The notes under the pieces are model-generated. The model was not told the DNA's origin and made no database searches. It saw nothing but the letters and a program-made list of their open reading frames with translations. A stretch of DNA of 64,000 nt from Chitinophagaceae bacterium (lineage in GTDB: Bacteria > Bacteroidota > Bacteroidia > Chitinophagales > Chitinophagaceae), in NCBI GenBank assembly GCA_017307755.1, contig JAFKGQ010000007.1, forward strand, positions 186,001-250,000, written 5' to 3'. The position numbers and the translations under genes are program-made. Positions 1 through 9,240 of the stretch are shown in pieces; within the stretch, counting starts at the first letter, position 1; each line of letters starts with the position of its first letter.

Positions 1-2455
1 TCTTGCTAAAGTCGAAAAGCTTCGTACCGACCGTCTTCCATCCCGTCACCTCCACAAAGTCGGCGATCTTGATCTTCTGGGTCTTTGCCTGCGCCCCTCT
101 GCCTGATTTGATCACGGCGATGGGCTGAGGATGCAGGGTGACGGCTTCCAGCCTGTTGCCCTCTCCTTCCTTGATAAAAAGGAATTTGTTATGCAGCGTG
201 GTTGTCTCGATCTTAAACCGTTTGACATTGAACTGCAGCTTTTCATTATCCAGGTAGATGGCAGTGATGATCTTCTCCGGATCAAATTTGCGGATCTCGA
301 CGATCTTTTCGGCGTCAAACCGCTGGGTCAGTTCTGTATCGGTGATCTCGTAACTCCCGTCGGAATAGATGACCAGCAGTTTTTCCTCCCCATCAAAGCT
401 GCCGAGATACTCCCCTTTCTCCTCTGTGTTCAGACGTCCAAAAGTCGCGTCAAACCATAGTTTGCGACCGCTGAGGGTGGATTTGCCGGCCTCCTTGAAC
501 TTGATGTTACGAATGGGATATTTCGTCACCTGGTTACCCAGGCTGCTGCGGTTTTTCACCTCCAGCGTTTCAAAGTAAAAATCGAATTCCTTGGTACGGG
601 CAGAGCTGTTGGGACTAAGGATGACCCGGACGACTTCCGCCTCCCCATTGGCATTAGCTGAAAAATAATGGACCCGGCTCTTAGGGTCTTCCTTGGCAAG
701 ATCGTACTCCCTGTCACGGGTGACGCCTGTGACGTTAAACCGCTTCGCATAGCTGACACCGGATTTACCGTCCACATAGATCATGTTATACGTAGTCCGC
801 TCGTCATTTTTCCTGAAGACGGCAACATGGATAATATCCTTCCCGATAAATGCCTTGTCCGCCACTTTTACTACTTTCATTTTTCCCCCCTTCGTAAAGG
901 CGATGATATCATCCAGGTCCGAACAATCGGCGACAAATTCATCCTTTTTCAACCCCGTCCCGATGAACCCTTCCGACCTGTTCACATACAGCTTGACGTT
1001 GGCGATGGCTACCTGCTGCGCCTGGATCGCCTCAAACAGCTTGATCTCCGTCTTGCGTTCCCGGCCCTTTCCATATTTCTTCAGGAGGTTGTCATAGTAG
1101 GCAATGGTAAAATCCACCAGGTTCGCGAGGTCATGTCTTACCTGTTTCATATCCCCCTCCAATCCCTTGATCTGGGCATTCAGTTCGTCTATGTCCAGCC
1201 GGTAGATACGACGCACAGGCTTCTCCGTAAGCTTGATGATGTCTTCCCTGGTGATATCCCTTTTCAATTGCTTACGGAAGGGCTCAAAGGCCTTTGCGAT
1301 AGCAGTCAATACTTTTTCCCATGTCTCGTGCTTTTTCTCCAGCTCCTTATAGATCTTCTCCTCAAAGAAGATCTTTTCCAGTGACGTATAATGCCATTTT
1401 TCCTGCAGCTCGGCCAGGCGGATCTCCAGCTCTTTCTTTAATAAGTCCTTGGTATGGTCGACGGACAACGTCAGCAGCTCGCGAACCCCCAGGAACTGCG
1501 GCTTCTGGTCCGAAATGACACACGCATTGGGAGAAATGCTTACCTCGCAATCCGTAAAAGCATAAAGAGCGTCGATGGTAATGTCCGGAGAGATACCCGG
1601 CGCCAGATCCACCTGTATCTCCACGACCGTAGCCGTATTGTCCGTCACTTTCCTGATCTTGATCTTGCCCTGGTCGTTGGCCTTGATAATACTATCGATC
1701 AATTGGGGGGTGGTGACGCCGTAGGGCACGTCCTTGATAATAAGGGTTTTTTTATCAAGCTCTTCGATATGCACCCTTACCCTGACCTTTCCACCCCGTT
1801 TGCCGTCATTATAATTCGTGATATCGATCATCCCTCCCGTCTGGAAATCAGGATATAATTCAAATTTTTTATTCTTCAGGTATTTGATGGCCGCTTCGCA
1901 GAGTTCAATAAAGTTATGCGGCAATATCTTTGTGGCCAGCCCTACGGCAATCCCTTCCGCGCCATGAGCCAGCAACAGAGGGAATTTCATAGGCAGTGTG
2001 ACCGGCTCATTCTTACGGCCATCATAGCTCAGCTGCCATTCGGTGGTCTTGGGATTGAATGCGACCTCCAACGCAAATTTGCTGAGACGGGCCTCGATAT
2101 AACGGCTGGCGGCAGCATCATCCCCCGTATTTATATTCCCCCAGTTGCCCTGGGTGTCGATAAGCAAGTCCTTTTGCCCCATGTTCACCAGCGCTTCCCC
2201 GATACTCGCATCCCCATGAGGATGATACGCCATACTCTGGCCAATGATATTAGCCACCTTGTTAAAACGACCGTCGTCCATCTCCTTCATGGAATGCAGT
2301 ATGCGTCGCTGCACCGGCTTGAGCCCGTCTTCCACGGCAGGTACGGCCCGCTCCAGGATCACATAAGAAGCATAATCCAGGAACCAGTTCTTGTATTGTC
2401 CGGTGACACCGGATTCATTTTCGTGAAAATCTTCCGCTATTTTGATCTTAGCCAT
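1..2455 (-). CDS. parC: DNA topoisomerase IV subunit A (partial, C-terminus beyond left edge)
   Basis: This is the DNA-cleaving subunit of a type IIA topoisomerase, which passes duplexes through a double-strand break to decatenate chromosomes. The frame stays open from an ATG at 2455 to base 1, giving 818 codons. It begins MAKIKIAEDFHENESG. The winged-helix region carries HPHGDAS near residue 80 and the catalytic tyrosine in SRYIEAR at about Y119, followed by the tower and coiled-coil region and part of the C-terminal beta-propeller. The fluoroquinolone position equal to E. coli GyrA Ser83 is Ala here. It lies 30 bp downstream of the VOC gene and shares strand and cluster with parE, so I call it topoisomerase IV rather than gyrase. 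A GyrA assignment is not fully excluded because the C-terminus is missing. Confidence 0.93.
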   Translation of the reverse strand, partial: MAKIKIAEDFHENESGVTGQYKNWFLDYASYVILERAVPAVEDGLKPVQRRILHSMKEMDDGRFNKVANIIGQSMAYHPHGDASIGEALVNMGQKDLLIDTQGNWGNINTGDDAAASRYIEARLSKFALEVAFNPKTTEWQLSYDGRKNEPVTLPMKFPLLLAHGAEGIAVGLATKILPHNFIELCEAAIKYLKNKKFELYPDFQTGGMIDITNYNDGKRGGKVRVRVHIEELDKKTLIIKDVPYGVTTPQLIDSIIKANDQGKIKIRKVTDNTATVVEIQVDLAPGISPDITIDALYAFTDCEVSISPNACVISDQKPQFLGVRELLTLSVDHTKDLLKKELEIRLAELQEKWHYTSLEKIFFEEKIYKELEKKHETWEKVLTAIAKAFEPFRKQLKRDITREDIIKLTEKPVRRIYRLDIDELNAQIKGLEGDMKQVRHDLANLVDFTIAYYDNLLKKYGKGRERKTEIKLFEAIQAQQVAIANVKLYVNRSEGFIGTGLKKDEFVADCSDLDDIIAFTKGGKMKVVKVADKAFIGKDIIHVAVFRKNDERTTYNMIYVDGKSGVSYAKRFNVTGVTRDREYDLAKEDPKSRVHYFSANANGEAEVVRVILSPNSSARTKEFDFYFETLEVKNRSSLGNQVTKYPIRNIKFKEAGKSTLSGRKLWFDATFGRLNTEEKGEYLGSFDGEEKLLVIYSDGSYEITDTELTQRFDAEKIVEIRKFDPEKIITAIYLDNEKLQFNVKRFKIETTTLHNKFLFIKEGEGNRLEAVTLHPQPIAVIKSGRGAQAKTQKIKIADFVEVTGWKTVGTKLFDFSK

Positions 2456-2485
2456 AATTTACATTAAATCGATGTTCTTTAATTC

Positions 2486-2872
2486 TTATTCTTCATACAA
2501 TTCCAGCGGCTGCCCGTTGGGGTCCGTAAAGAAAACAAATTTCTTTTGAGTCAGGTGGTCGATGCGTACAGGTTCCACCGGCACTCCCCTGGCATGCAGT
2601 TCAGCGGCAGCGGCATCAACATCTCCGACGGCAAAAGCCAGGTGGCGCAGCCCCTTCGCTTCAGGATAACTCCCCCTTTCCCTGTAGTCCGGAAAAGAAA
2701 AAAGCTCCACCTGGTATTTCCCGGCTATCGAAAGATCCAGTTTATAAGAATCCCGTTCTTTCCGGTATGTCTCCCGGATAATGGAAAAACCAAGCACTTC
2801 TGTGTAGAATTGCTTGCTGCGCTCGTAATCATCCGTCAGGATCGCTATATGATGTATCGCTTTAATATTCAT
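2486..2872 (-). CDS. VOC family protein (YaeR/glyoxalase I-like)
   Basis: This is a 128-residue single vicinal-oxygen-chelate domain protein, the size usual for the SMU1112c/YaeR-like metalloprotein group. Candidate metal ligands are H7 or H8 in AIHHIAI, E56 in QVELFSF, H77 in LRHLAF and E124 in PLELYEE, which fits the paired beta-alpha-beta-beta-beta layout. The FTDPNGQPLELYE ending is typical of glyoxalase/bleomycin-resistance folds. The true substrate is unknown: lactoylglutathione lyase activity is possible but not shown. It starts 7 bp after the DUF4260 gene ends and is followed 30 bp later by parC, so it is probably co-transcribed with the topoisomerase cluster. Confidence 0.88.
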   Translation of the reverse strand: MNIKAIHHIAILTDDYERSKQFYTEVLGFSIIRETYRKERDSYKLDLSIAGKYQVELFSFPDYRERGSYPEAKGLRHLAFAVGDVDAAAAELHARGVPVEPVRIDHLTQKKFVFFTDPNGQPLELYEE

Positions 2873-2879
2873 ATATGGC

Positions 2880-3248
2880 CTACTCTTTTACAGATGCGGC
2901 TTTACCGATCTTTCCCAGATGAGTATCCTGGAAACCGCTGAAATATTTTAACCCATACCCCATGCCCCTGTCCATGGAAGAATGCCCAAACAGTATCAAT
3001 CCCGCAAACTCCAGGGCTTCGTTCGCCATATAAAGCCCCGTCAGATATATGAGAATGGCCACTCCTTTATGATGCACCACGTTGTAACAGACGGCCCCTA
3101 CCCTGTTCCCGGCCAGATAACCCAGCATACTGATATCAGGCGCCAGTATCCATACCAGCCACCACCACCATGCAAAATGTAATTGGCTGAACAAACAGAT
3201 GCTCAACAGGAACATTGCCGCCTCTTCCCATTTGATAAGGCTCTTCAT
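2880..3248 (-). CDS. DUF4260 family small membrane protein
   Basis: This 122-residue protein has two to three hydrophobic segments, around residues 10-35, 45-65 and 65-85. Family hallmarks are LAPDISMLGYLAG in the middle and GYGLKYFSGFQDTHLGKIG at the end. A tryptophan run (WWWW) follows the first hydrophobic segment. DUF4260 proteins are predicted inner-membrane proteins of unknown function. The gene sits 10 bp after the DUF1835 gene and 7 bp before the VOC gene, so it is likely part of the same transcript. Nothing in the sequence points to a substrate. Confidence 0.85.
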   Translation of the reverse strand: MKSLIKWEEAAMFLLSICLFSQLHFAWWWWLVWILAPDISMLGYLAGNRVGAVCYNVVHHKGVAILIYLTGLYMANEALEFAGLILFGHSSMDRGMGYGLKYFSGFQDTHLGKIGKAASVKE

Positions 3249-3258
3249 GACTACAGGT

Positions 3259-4098
3259 TTAAACAGAAGGTTCCGTCACCGCAGCGGCGGCCTTTGTTTT
3301 GATCTCAAAATCCTTCATGCCTTTCAGATCCCCCTGGAACTCGATCTCGCCGGCAGCGATCAATTGCTTAAGCCGCCAAAGCAGATACGCGTCACCCGTA
3401 GTCTGTTTCGCCTTGCTGAGGAACTGATGGATCAGTTTGCTGGCCTTTATCCAATCCCCCGTGATAAACTTCTTAAGGTCCTCGTCGTAATGATCATACC
3501 CATACTGTGACAGCTTTTTCCCTCCTTCGAGGATGCGTACACCCTTGTCCTCATTACAGAGCCGGGCCCATTCGTCCGGATCTATCTCAAATTCGCTCAA
3601 CGTAATGGGACGGGATAGTTTACGGGCCTTCAGGAATTCGCGGGCAGGTATGTCAAATAGGTTCACCGGGTAAAAAATACTTCCCTTCTCATTGATAAAA
3701 GGAAGGTTATTTAGATAAAGGATAAATATCCTTCCCTGGAAATCCTTTAGCTGGCTTATCAGCCAATAGTAACCGCTGACATCATGTTTGTTCTGGGCAG
3801 CCCAGATCCAAACGAATTCAGAAGGGTCCTGGCTGAGCCTCTCTTTAAGCGCGGCCACCGATGTCCTGTCATCCTTAAGCTCCCCGCTGTCCACGCGGCC
3901 GTCATAATCTCCCCCTGCCAACACCCCTCTCCACCATTCCATACGGGCTTCCCATCCTTCCGCAGTACCAATATCTTTCAAGGGGCCTACTGCGAAGTCA
4001 TCTTCGATCTGGATCACTTCCCCCTGAAGAGCAGGCTCCAGTTCAAAAGACTTTTTCAGGGCATCTACGTCATTACGTTGAAAAACGATGTGGATCAT
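3259..4098 (-). CDS. DUF1835 domain-containing protein
   Basis: This 279-residue soluble protein opens with MIHIVFQRNDVDALKKSF, the typical N-terminal strand of DUF1835 proteins. It continues with IEDDFAVGPLKDI and an aromatic-rich EARMEWWRGVL segment. The C-terminal half, from about residue 170, resembles the DUF3658 domain usually found with it (SEFEIDPDEWARLCNEDKG onward). The function of the family is unknown. The start is 7 bp after dinD ends, and the DUF4260 gene follows after 10 bp, so the four genes dinD, DUF1835, DUF4260 and VOC form one tightly packed run between parE and parC. Confidence 0.85.
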   Translation of the reverse strand: MIHIVFQRNDVDALKKSFELEPALQGEVIQIEDDFAVGPLKDIGTAEGWEARMEWWRGVLAGGDYDGRVDSGELKDDRTSVAALKERLSQDPSEFVWIWAAQNKHDVSGYYWLISQLKDFQGRIFILYLNNLPFINEKGSIFYPVNLFDIPAREFLKARKLSRPITLSEFEIDPDEWARLCNEDKGVRILEGGKKLSQYGYDHYDEDLKKFITGDWIKASKLIHQFLSKAKQTTGDAYLLWRLKQLIAAGEIEFQGDLKGMKDFEIKTKAAAAVTEPSV

Positions 4099-4105
4099 AC
4101 AAAAT

Positions 4106-4984
4106 TCATTTCTTTTTACTCACTCTTGCTTTTTTCACTTGCTTTGGCTTCGACTTTTTCACGTCCTTAAGCACCTTTTTTTCTTCGGTATTCAGACGCC
4201 TGCGGACCTTTTTGACATCTTCGGAAGGAGGCAATGATTCCGGCTTTACACCTCGCTGCACTAACATTTTTCGAACAGCACTATTGTTGTCGACATGTTC
4301 ATTGGATATCGCCCTTTCACCTCTCAAGTCTTTCTCTATCACATTATGACTCGTCAACTCCGTGGCAAAATCTTTCGCTTTAATTGTCAACGTTGGCAAA
4401 AAATCCGCCAACGCTCTGTTTTCAGGCACTGCCAACTTCCTCTTCATATCATAAGTAGAGAACCCGCCAAACAAAGCTGCATCGCCTCTGGAACGAATAG
4501 CCGAAAAACTCTTTTCGTCTACACCACGCTGATAGATAATTCCAGACAGCTTCTTTTCGGATTTAGAAAGCTTCTCTCTTGCCGCAACTCTGGCAATATC
4601 GAGCAATCTCTGCTCAATGATCTCCTGCTTGCGCGTCTGTACAGCAAAATACGTCTGCGCAAATGCAATCTCATTTTTTAAAGGGTCCCCATTTTGCGCA
4701 ACCAAGTAACAAGCATACCTTGTAAGAGCAATATCCTCAACTGACCTGGAAGATCCACTCCCAATCTCTACCATTTTGTTGATATCAACAAAATGGTCAC
4801 CAACCACCTCATCAACATTACTACAAGCCTCTTTCGCCTTATCAATTACCTTTAAAAAATTCCGCCACTCCGAATAATTAAAGAGCTCCTGTAATTCCCT
4901 GGCACTCCAGCATTCAATGCCTTCATATATATACCTTGCCCTTTCAAACTTTTCAAATAGCTCCTGGATCAATTTCTTCTTCAT
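4106..4984 (-). CDS. dinD: DNA damage-inducible protein D (DinD-like)
   Basis: The protein has 292 residues from the ATG at 4984; an ATG at 5020 would add 12 residues, but MKKKLIQELFEKFE looks like the family start. It carries the BRO/DinD N-terminal signature ECWSARELQELFNYSEWRNF and then IALTRYACYLVAQNGDP and EIAFAQTYFAVQTRKQE. E. coli DinD is SOS-induced and inhibits RecA strand exchange; that role here is inference. The C-terminus is a lysine-rich tail ending in VKKARVSKKK. The gene is richer in AT than its neighbours: hand counts give 43%, 43% and 33% GC for the 60-base lines at 4561, 4681 and 4921, against 52-53% for lines at 3541 and 5221. I see no clear LexA box in the 58 bp after parE. 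Confidence 0.88.
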   Translation of the reverse strand: MKKKLIQELFEKFERARYIYEGIECWSARELQELFNYSEWRNFLKVIDKAKEACSNVDEVVGDHFVDINKMVEIGSGSSRSVEDIALTRYACYLVAQNGDPLKNEIAFAQTYFAVQTRKQEIIEQRLLDIARVAAREKLSKSEKKLSGIIYQRGVDEKSFSAIRSRGDAALFGGFSTYDMKRKLAVPENRALADFLPTLTIKAKDFATELTSHNVIEKDLRGERAISNEHVDNNSAVRKMLVQRGVKPESLPPSEDVKKVRRRLNTEEKKVLKDVKKSKPKQVKKARVSKKK

Positions 4985-5078
4985 AAAAAAGGTTTTTGCA
5001 ACTGTAAGACTCTTTTTCATGAAAAATTTTTAAAAATATCCACCCGGACCGCTGCAGCTATATTGCAGTAAGAACCCC

Positions 5079-6971
5079 CTAAGCAGGGTTTTCCTCCACC
5101 AGGTCCATTTCGACCTTCAGGTTATTGATGATAAACTCCTGTCTTTCCTGGGTGTTCTTACCCATATAATACTCCAATATCTGCTGAATATGGGTTTCCG
5201 GCATGATCATCACCGGTTGCACACGCATATCCGCGCCAATGAACTGCGCAAATTCCTTTGGAGATATTTCCCCCAGCCCCTTAAAACGGGTGATCTCCGG
5301 CTTCCCGCCAAGTTTCCTGACTGCCGCCTGCTTCTCCGTCTCATCATAACAATAAATGGTATCCTGCTTGTTACGGACCCTGAACAGGGGGGTCTCCAAT
5401 ATATACACGTGCCCATTCTTTACCAGGTCGGGAAAGAACTGCAGGAAAAATGTCATCAGCAGGAGCCGGATATGCATGCCGTCCACATCTGCATCCGTAG
5501 CAAAGATGATCTTATTGTAACGCAGCCCCTCGATCCCGTCCTCGATATTGAGCGCATGCTGCAGGAGGTTGAATTCCTCGTTCTCATAAACCACTTTCTT
5601 TGTAAGCCCAAAACAGTTGAGCGGCTTGCCCCTAAGGCTGAATACAGCCTGTGTTTCTACATCCCGGGCCACAGTAATGCTGCCGCTGGCGGAATCTCCC
5701 TCGGTAATAAAGATCGTGCTCTCTTTCTGTTTTTCTAATACCTGTTCCTTATCCTTGCCGGTAGGCTCATCATTGTAATGATACCGGCAGTCACGCAGTT
5801 TTTTGTTATGGAGGTTGGCCTTCTTCGCCCTTTCATTGGCAAGTTTCTTGATACCGGCCAGTTCCTTTCTTTCTTTTTCGCTCTGCTCGATGCGCTTCTT
5901 CAACGCTTCGGCTGTAGTCGGATTCTTATGGAGATAATTATCCAGCTCTTTTGCCATGAAGTCGTATACAAAATTCTTCATGGAAGCGCCGCCTTCTACC
6001 ACATACTGGCTACCAAGCTTTGTCTTGGTCTGCGACTCGAACACAGGCTCTACCACCCGCACCGATATAGCGGCCGCAATACTCTGACGGATATCCGAGG
6101 CGTCATAATCTTTTTTATAAAAATCCCGGATGACCTTTACAAACGCTTCACGGAACGCCTGCTGATGCGTTCCCCCCTGTGTGGTATATTGTCCGTTGAC
6201 AAAGCTGAATATCTCCTCTCCGTAGTCATTATTATGAGCGAAGGCTATTTCGATGTCCTCTCCTTTCAGATGGATGACGGGATAGCGCAGCTCGTCCTCA
6301 TTGGTCTTGCGCTGCAGGAGGTCCAGCAGGCCATTCTTCGAAACATATTTTTTCCCATTAAAATTGATGATCAGGCCTGCATTGAGATAACAATAGTTCC
6401 ACAACTGGTTATCCAGGTATTCATGTACGAATTTGAAATGTTTGAAGACCGATTCGTCAGGAACAAACGTCACCATGGTACCGTTGGGCTCGCTCGTCTT
6501 GGCCTCTTTATATTCCTTTGTAAGCACTCCTTTGGCAAATTCGGCGGCTTTTTCCTTCCCTTCCCGGAAGGCGATCACTTTGAAATACTGGCTGAGGGCG
6601 TTTACGGCCTTGGTACCCACCCCATTGAGCCCCACAGACTTCTGAAAAGCTTTACTATCGTATTTCGCCCCTGTATTGATCTTGCTGACCACATCGACGA
6701 CCTTCCCCAGGGGGATCCCACGGCCATAATCCCGAACCGTAACGCTTTTCTGCTCGATGGAGAGGTCCACCTGCTTGCCATACCCCATGGTATGTTCGTC
6801 TATACAATTGTCAATCACTTCTTTGACAAGGACATAAATACCGTCGTCCGGGCTGCTGCCATCCCCCAGTTTGCCTATATACATACCAGGGCGGAGACGA
6901 ATATGTTCCCGCCAATCTAAACTTTTGATACTTTCTTCCGTGTACTCAAACAAATTAGTTTTTTCTGCCAT
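5079..6971 (-). CDS. parE: DNA topoisomerase IV subunit B
   Basis: This is the ATPase subunit of topoisomerase IV, 630 residues, a normal length for Bacteroidota ParE. The GHKL ATP site includes EVIDNCIDE (E51, N55), DYGRGIP and [14 protein letters not shown]. The TOPRIM domain has [11 protein letters not shown] (E424) and [11 protein letters not shown]. The frame opens upstream at 7019, but a TATATTTG promoter element reads at 7007-7014 on the minus strand, so transcription should begin near 7000 and the ATG at 6971 ([10 protein letters not shown]) is the better start. It heads the run parE, dinD, DUF1835, DUF4260, VOC, parC. GyrB is the main alternative; the shared cluster with parC argues for ParE. 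Confidence 0.94.
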   Translation of the reverse strand: MAEKTNLFEYTEESIKSLDWREHIRLRPGMYIGKLGDGSSPDDGIYVLVKEVIDNCIDEHTMGYGKQVDLSIEQKSVTVRDYGRGIPLGKVVDVVSKINTGAKYDSKAFQKSVGLNGVGTKAVNALSQYFKVIAFREGKEKAAEFAKGVLTKEYKEAKTSEPNGTMVTFVPDESVFKHFKFVHEYLDNQLWNYCYLNAGLIINFNGKKYVSKNGLLDLLQRKTNEDELRYPVIHLKGEDIEIAFAHNNDYGEEIFSFVNGQYTTQGGTHQQAFREAFVKVIRDFYKKDYDASDIRQSIAAAISVRVVEPVFESQTKTKLGSQYVVEGGASMKNFVYDFMAKELDNYLHKNPTTAEALKKRIEQSEKERKELAGIKKLANERAKKANLHNKKLRDCRYHYNDEPTGKDKEQVLEKQKESTIFITEGDSASGSITVARDVETQAVFSLRGKPLNCFGLTKKVVYENEEFNLLQHALNIEDGIEGLRYNKIIFATDADVDGMHIRLLLMTFFLQFFPDLVKNGHVYILETPLFRVRNKQDTIYCYDETEKQAAVRKLGGKPEITRFKGLGEISPKEFAQFIGADMRVQPVMIMPETHIQQILEYYMGKNTQERQEFIINNLKVEMDLVEENPA

Positions 6972-7006
6972 ACCGGGTCCGATCTGATTTTTAGCCGATA
7001 AAAATC

Positions 7007-7014
7007 CAAATATA
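7007..7014 (-). promoter_or_regulatory. Predicted -7 element (TATATTTG) for parE
   Basis: The minus strand reads TATATTTG, a full match to the Bacteroidota -7 consensus TAnnTTTG. The expected transcript start near 7000 leaves a leader of about 30 nt before the ATG at 6971 and excludes the upstream ATG at 7019. No clear -33 TTTG is visible at the right distance. Confidence 0.55.
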
Positions 7015-7049
7015 GGCAAACGAATTTAGAGGCGTCTTATTTCAATTTC

Positions 7050-7057
7050 TACATTTG
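7050..7057 (+). promoter_or_regulatory. Predicted -7 element (TACATTTG) for the ABC ATPase gene
   Basis: TACATTTG matches TAnnTTTG and lies 55 bp before the ATG at 7113. It is divergent from the parE element 35 bp away. The -33 region is weak, with ATTTAG around 7024-7029. Confidence 0.5.
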
Positions 7058-7112
7058 TGAATATCCCTTAAGTACCTCCTGAATATCCGCCCGGGCGCCT
7101 TACATTCGCAGC

Positions 7113-8513
7113 ATGGTTGAAAAATTTCTCTCCCTGGAAGGCGTTTCCGTACAGATAGGGAACAAACAAATACTTAAGAACCTGGATCTTACGATATTAC
7201 GTGGTGAACAATGGGCTGTCACAGGCCCTTCCGGCAGCGGTAAGTCCGTGCTGGCGCACACTTTAATGGGCCGCCACTTTTATAAGGGTCAGATAACCTT
7301 TCATCAGCCGGAAACCCGGATCGCCATTGTCGAACAGCAGCACCGCTTTTTAAACCGCAGCGGTACGACGGACCTTTATTACCAGCAGCGGTTCAATGCT
7401 TCGGACGCGGATCAGACCATTACCGTGGAACAGGAGCTGACACCATTTTCTTCCGGAGAAACCCTCCTCAACTGGGAATGGCTGGACCACCTGCATATCC
7501 GCCCCCTCCTGGCCAGACCCCTGATCCAGCTTTCCAATGGAGAGAATAAGCGCGTACAACTGGCGATAGCCTTATTGGAAAAGCCGGACCTCTTGATCCT
7601 GGACAATCCTTTCCTGGGTCTGGATACGGAAGGAAGGGCTACCCTCCACCGTATCATTAATATGCTGGCCGAAAAAGGTATCCAATTGCTGCTCGTCACG
7701 TCCCCCAGGGAGCTGCCCGCAGCCATTACCCATGTGACCAGACTGGAAGGCCCGCAGGAGACGGCGCAACACGCCCACCTGGACACAAACGTCCTGCAGC
7801 AGCTGCAACAGCTGTCCGCCCCGGAAGCGGCGACGTTTTCCACAGCCGTAAAAATGACGGATGTCAATATTCATTATGGCGAAAAAGTATTGCTGCGGCA
7901 TATTTCCTGGGAAGTAAAAAAAGGAGAAAGATGGAACGTCAGCGGGCCCAACGGAGCAGGGAAATCGACGCTTTTGAGCCTGATCACCGCCGACAATCCA
8001 CAGGCGTATGCCAATGATATCTGGTTGTTCGATCGGAAACGGGGCTCCGGGGAAACCATTTGGGAGGTCAAACAGAAAATAGGGTTTGTCTCCCCCGAGC
8101 TGCACCTGTATTTTGATTACAGCGCCACCAGCTTCGAAGTCATTGCCAGTGGCCTATTCGATACCATTGGGTTATTCCGCCTCCTGACAGAGGAACAGGA
8201 ACAACGGGTAATATTATGGATGCGTCTGTTGTCCCTGGAAGCCCTGCGCTCATTACGGCTGGCCCAGCTGTCCACAGGACAGCAGCGGATGGTTTTGCTG
8301 GCCCGCGCCCTTATCAAAAACCCTCCCATGCTGATACTCGACGAGCCGTGCCAGGGGCTGGATGAAGACCAGACAAGCTATTTCCGGCAACTCGTCGGCC
8401 TGTTGTGCGAAGCGTTCGGCACTACGCTCATCTACGTCAGCCACTACCGGGAAGAGATCCCGGACTGTGTCGACAAGTTCCTGAGGCTTGAGGACGGTGC
8501 GATCGTTCCGTAA
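7113..8513 (+). CDS. Double-ABC ATP-binding protein (ModF/PhrA-like)
   Basis: This 466-residue cytoplasmic protein has two complete ABC modules and no membrane segment. Module 1 has Walker A GPSGSGKS at residues 38-45, signature LSNGENKRVQLA and Walker B LLILDNPFLGLD. Module 2 has Walker A GPNGAGKST at 278-286, signature LSTGQQRMVLLA and Walker B MLILDEPCQGLD. Note that Walker B of module 1 ends in DN rather than DE, so the usual catalytic glutamate is Asn and that site may be weak. The layout resembles ModF/PhrA ATPases, named for molybdate transport or photorepair, whose function is poorly known. No permease gene is next to it. It is divergent from parE. Confidence 0.85.
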   Translation: MVEKFLSLEGVSVQIGNKQILKNLDLTILRGEQWAVTGPSGSGKSVLAHTLMGRHFYKGQITFHQPETRIAIVEQQHRFLNRSGTTDLYYQQRFNASDADQTITVEQELTPFSSGETLLNWEWLDHLHIRPLLARPLIQLSNGENKRVQLAIALLEKPDLLILDNPFLGLDTEGRATLHRIINMLAEKGIQLLLVTSPRELPAAITHVTRLEGPQETAQHAHLDTNVLQQLQQLSAPEAATFSTAVKMTDVNIHYGEKVLLRHISWEVKKGERWNVSGPNGAGKSTLLSLITADNPQAYANDIWLFDRKRGSGETIWEVKQKIGFVSPELHLYFDYSATSFEVIASGLFDTIGLFRLLTEEQEQRVILWMRLLSLEALRSLRLAQLSTGQQRMVLLARALIKNPPMLILDEPCQGLDEDQTSYFRQLVGLLCEAFGTTLIYVSHYREEIPDCVDKFLRLEDGAIVP

Positions 8514-8817
8514 AATGTTAAGAGAATTTAAAATTATCTTTTCTTTGCCCGTCTCTGCAAAGAAACCTATTCACACCCCTTTCGACCGCCGAAATGCAGT
8601 ATTAACAAGGGTTATACAGATGTAACGTAAACGAATACACGAAATACAAACAAGCCCTTCTGTAGAAATATTTCCACAGGGGCTGTCTGTGTTATAAAAA
8701 ATTTATGGCATAGTCCTTGTCTACGTATACCATAGAGGCCCTTCCCTGATGCGTAGATTGAATTTGTGTTTTTGAAAATCAGTAACTCTTAATTGTTCAT
8801 CTTTAAATTCGTTATTT
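8514..8817. other. Intergenic region with one hairpin
   Basis: No ORF of note lies in this 304-bp stretch. An imperfect inverted repeat at 8653-8684 pairs AGCCC and CTGT with ACAG and GGGCT around a loop holding GAAATATTTC, with two unpaired T on the 5' arm. It could end the ABC transcript but lacks an immediate T-run. The last 80 bp before 8818 are AT-rich and should hold the promoter of the small secreted protein gene. Confidence 0.5.
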
Positions 8818-9135
8818 ATGAAATTCACGGGTATTAAACTCGCAGCAGTAGCTTTTGCCGCAGCCGGATTATTTGCGTTCAACAGTCTCAGATCAGGTTC
8901 TATAAAAGGCACTGTCTCCCCTTCAGATGCTGCTGTACGGGCCTGGGCTGAGTCGTCCACCGATACGTTGAGGGCTCCGATCATTAATGGCGCCTACGAG
9001 ATCTCGGACGCTAAGGCAGGCGCTTACAAAATTATTATTGAAGCCAAACCTCCTTATAAGAACGCAGCAAAGGACGGCATCACCGTCACAGACGGGCAGG
9101 CCACGGATGCCGGAGAGATCAAGCTGGAGAAGTAA
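8818..9135 (+). CDS. Small secreted carboxypeptidase-regulatory-like protein
   Basis: This 105-residue protein starts with a signal peptide (MKFTGIKLAAVAFAAAGLFAF). The mature part reads GSIKGTVSPSDAAVRAWAES and later GAYEISDAKAGAYKIIIEA and GITVTDGQATDAGEIKL. That is one carboxypeptidase-regulatory-like beta-sandwich of the kind fused to SusC N-termini, here standing alone. I infer a periplasmic or surface location. No partner gene is evident: the upstream gene is 304 bp away and the downstream SusD gene is on the other strand. Its function is unknown. Confidence 0.8.
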   Translation: MKFTGIKLAAVAFAAAGLFAFNSLRSGSIKGTVSPSDAAVRAWAESSTDTLRAPIINGAYEISDAKAGAYKIIIEAKPPYKNAAKDGITVTDGQATDAGEIKLEK

Positions 9136-9163
9136 GATGCTGTAGGATAAGTGGTCTAGTAAG

Positions 9164-9201
9164 ATCAGAGGCTGTCCGCCCACCGGCAGATGGCCTCTGA
9201 T
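9164..9201 (+). terminator. Hairpin downstream of the small secreted protein gene
   Basis: ATCAGAGGC at 9164-9172 pairs with GCCTCTGAT at 9193-9201, a perfect 9-bp stem with a 20-nt loop. It lies 29 bp after the stop codon. It lacks a T-run, so it may be a pause or 3'-end protecting structure rather than a strong intrinsic terminator. Confidence 0.5.
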
Positions 9202-9240
9202 TCATTGACTATTCATTCTCAATATACATCCAAGGGGTAA

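Noticed and set aside
668..1384. 238-codon open frame on the plus strand
   Set aside because: It lies entirely antisense to the parC coding sequence, which has clear catalytic motifs.
5778..6920. 380-codon open frame on the plus strand
   Set aside because: It is antisense to parE and reflects codon bias of the real gene.
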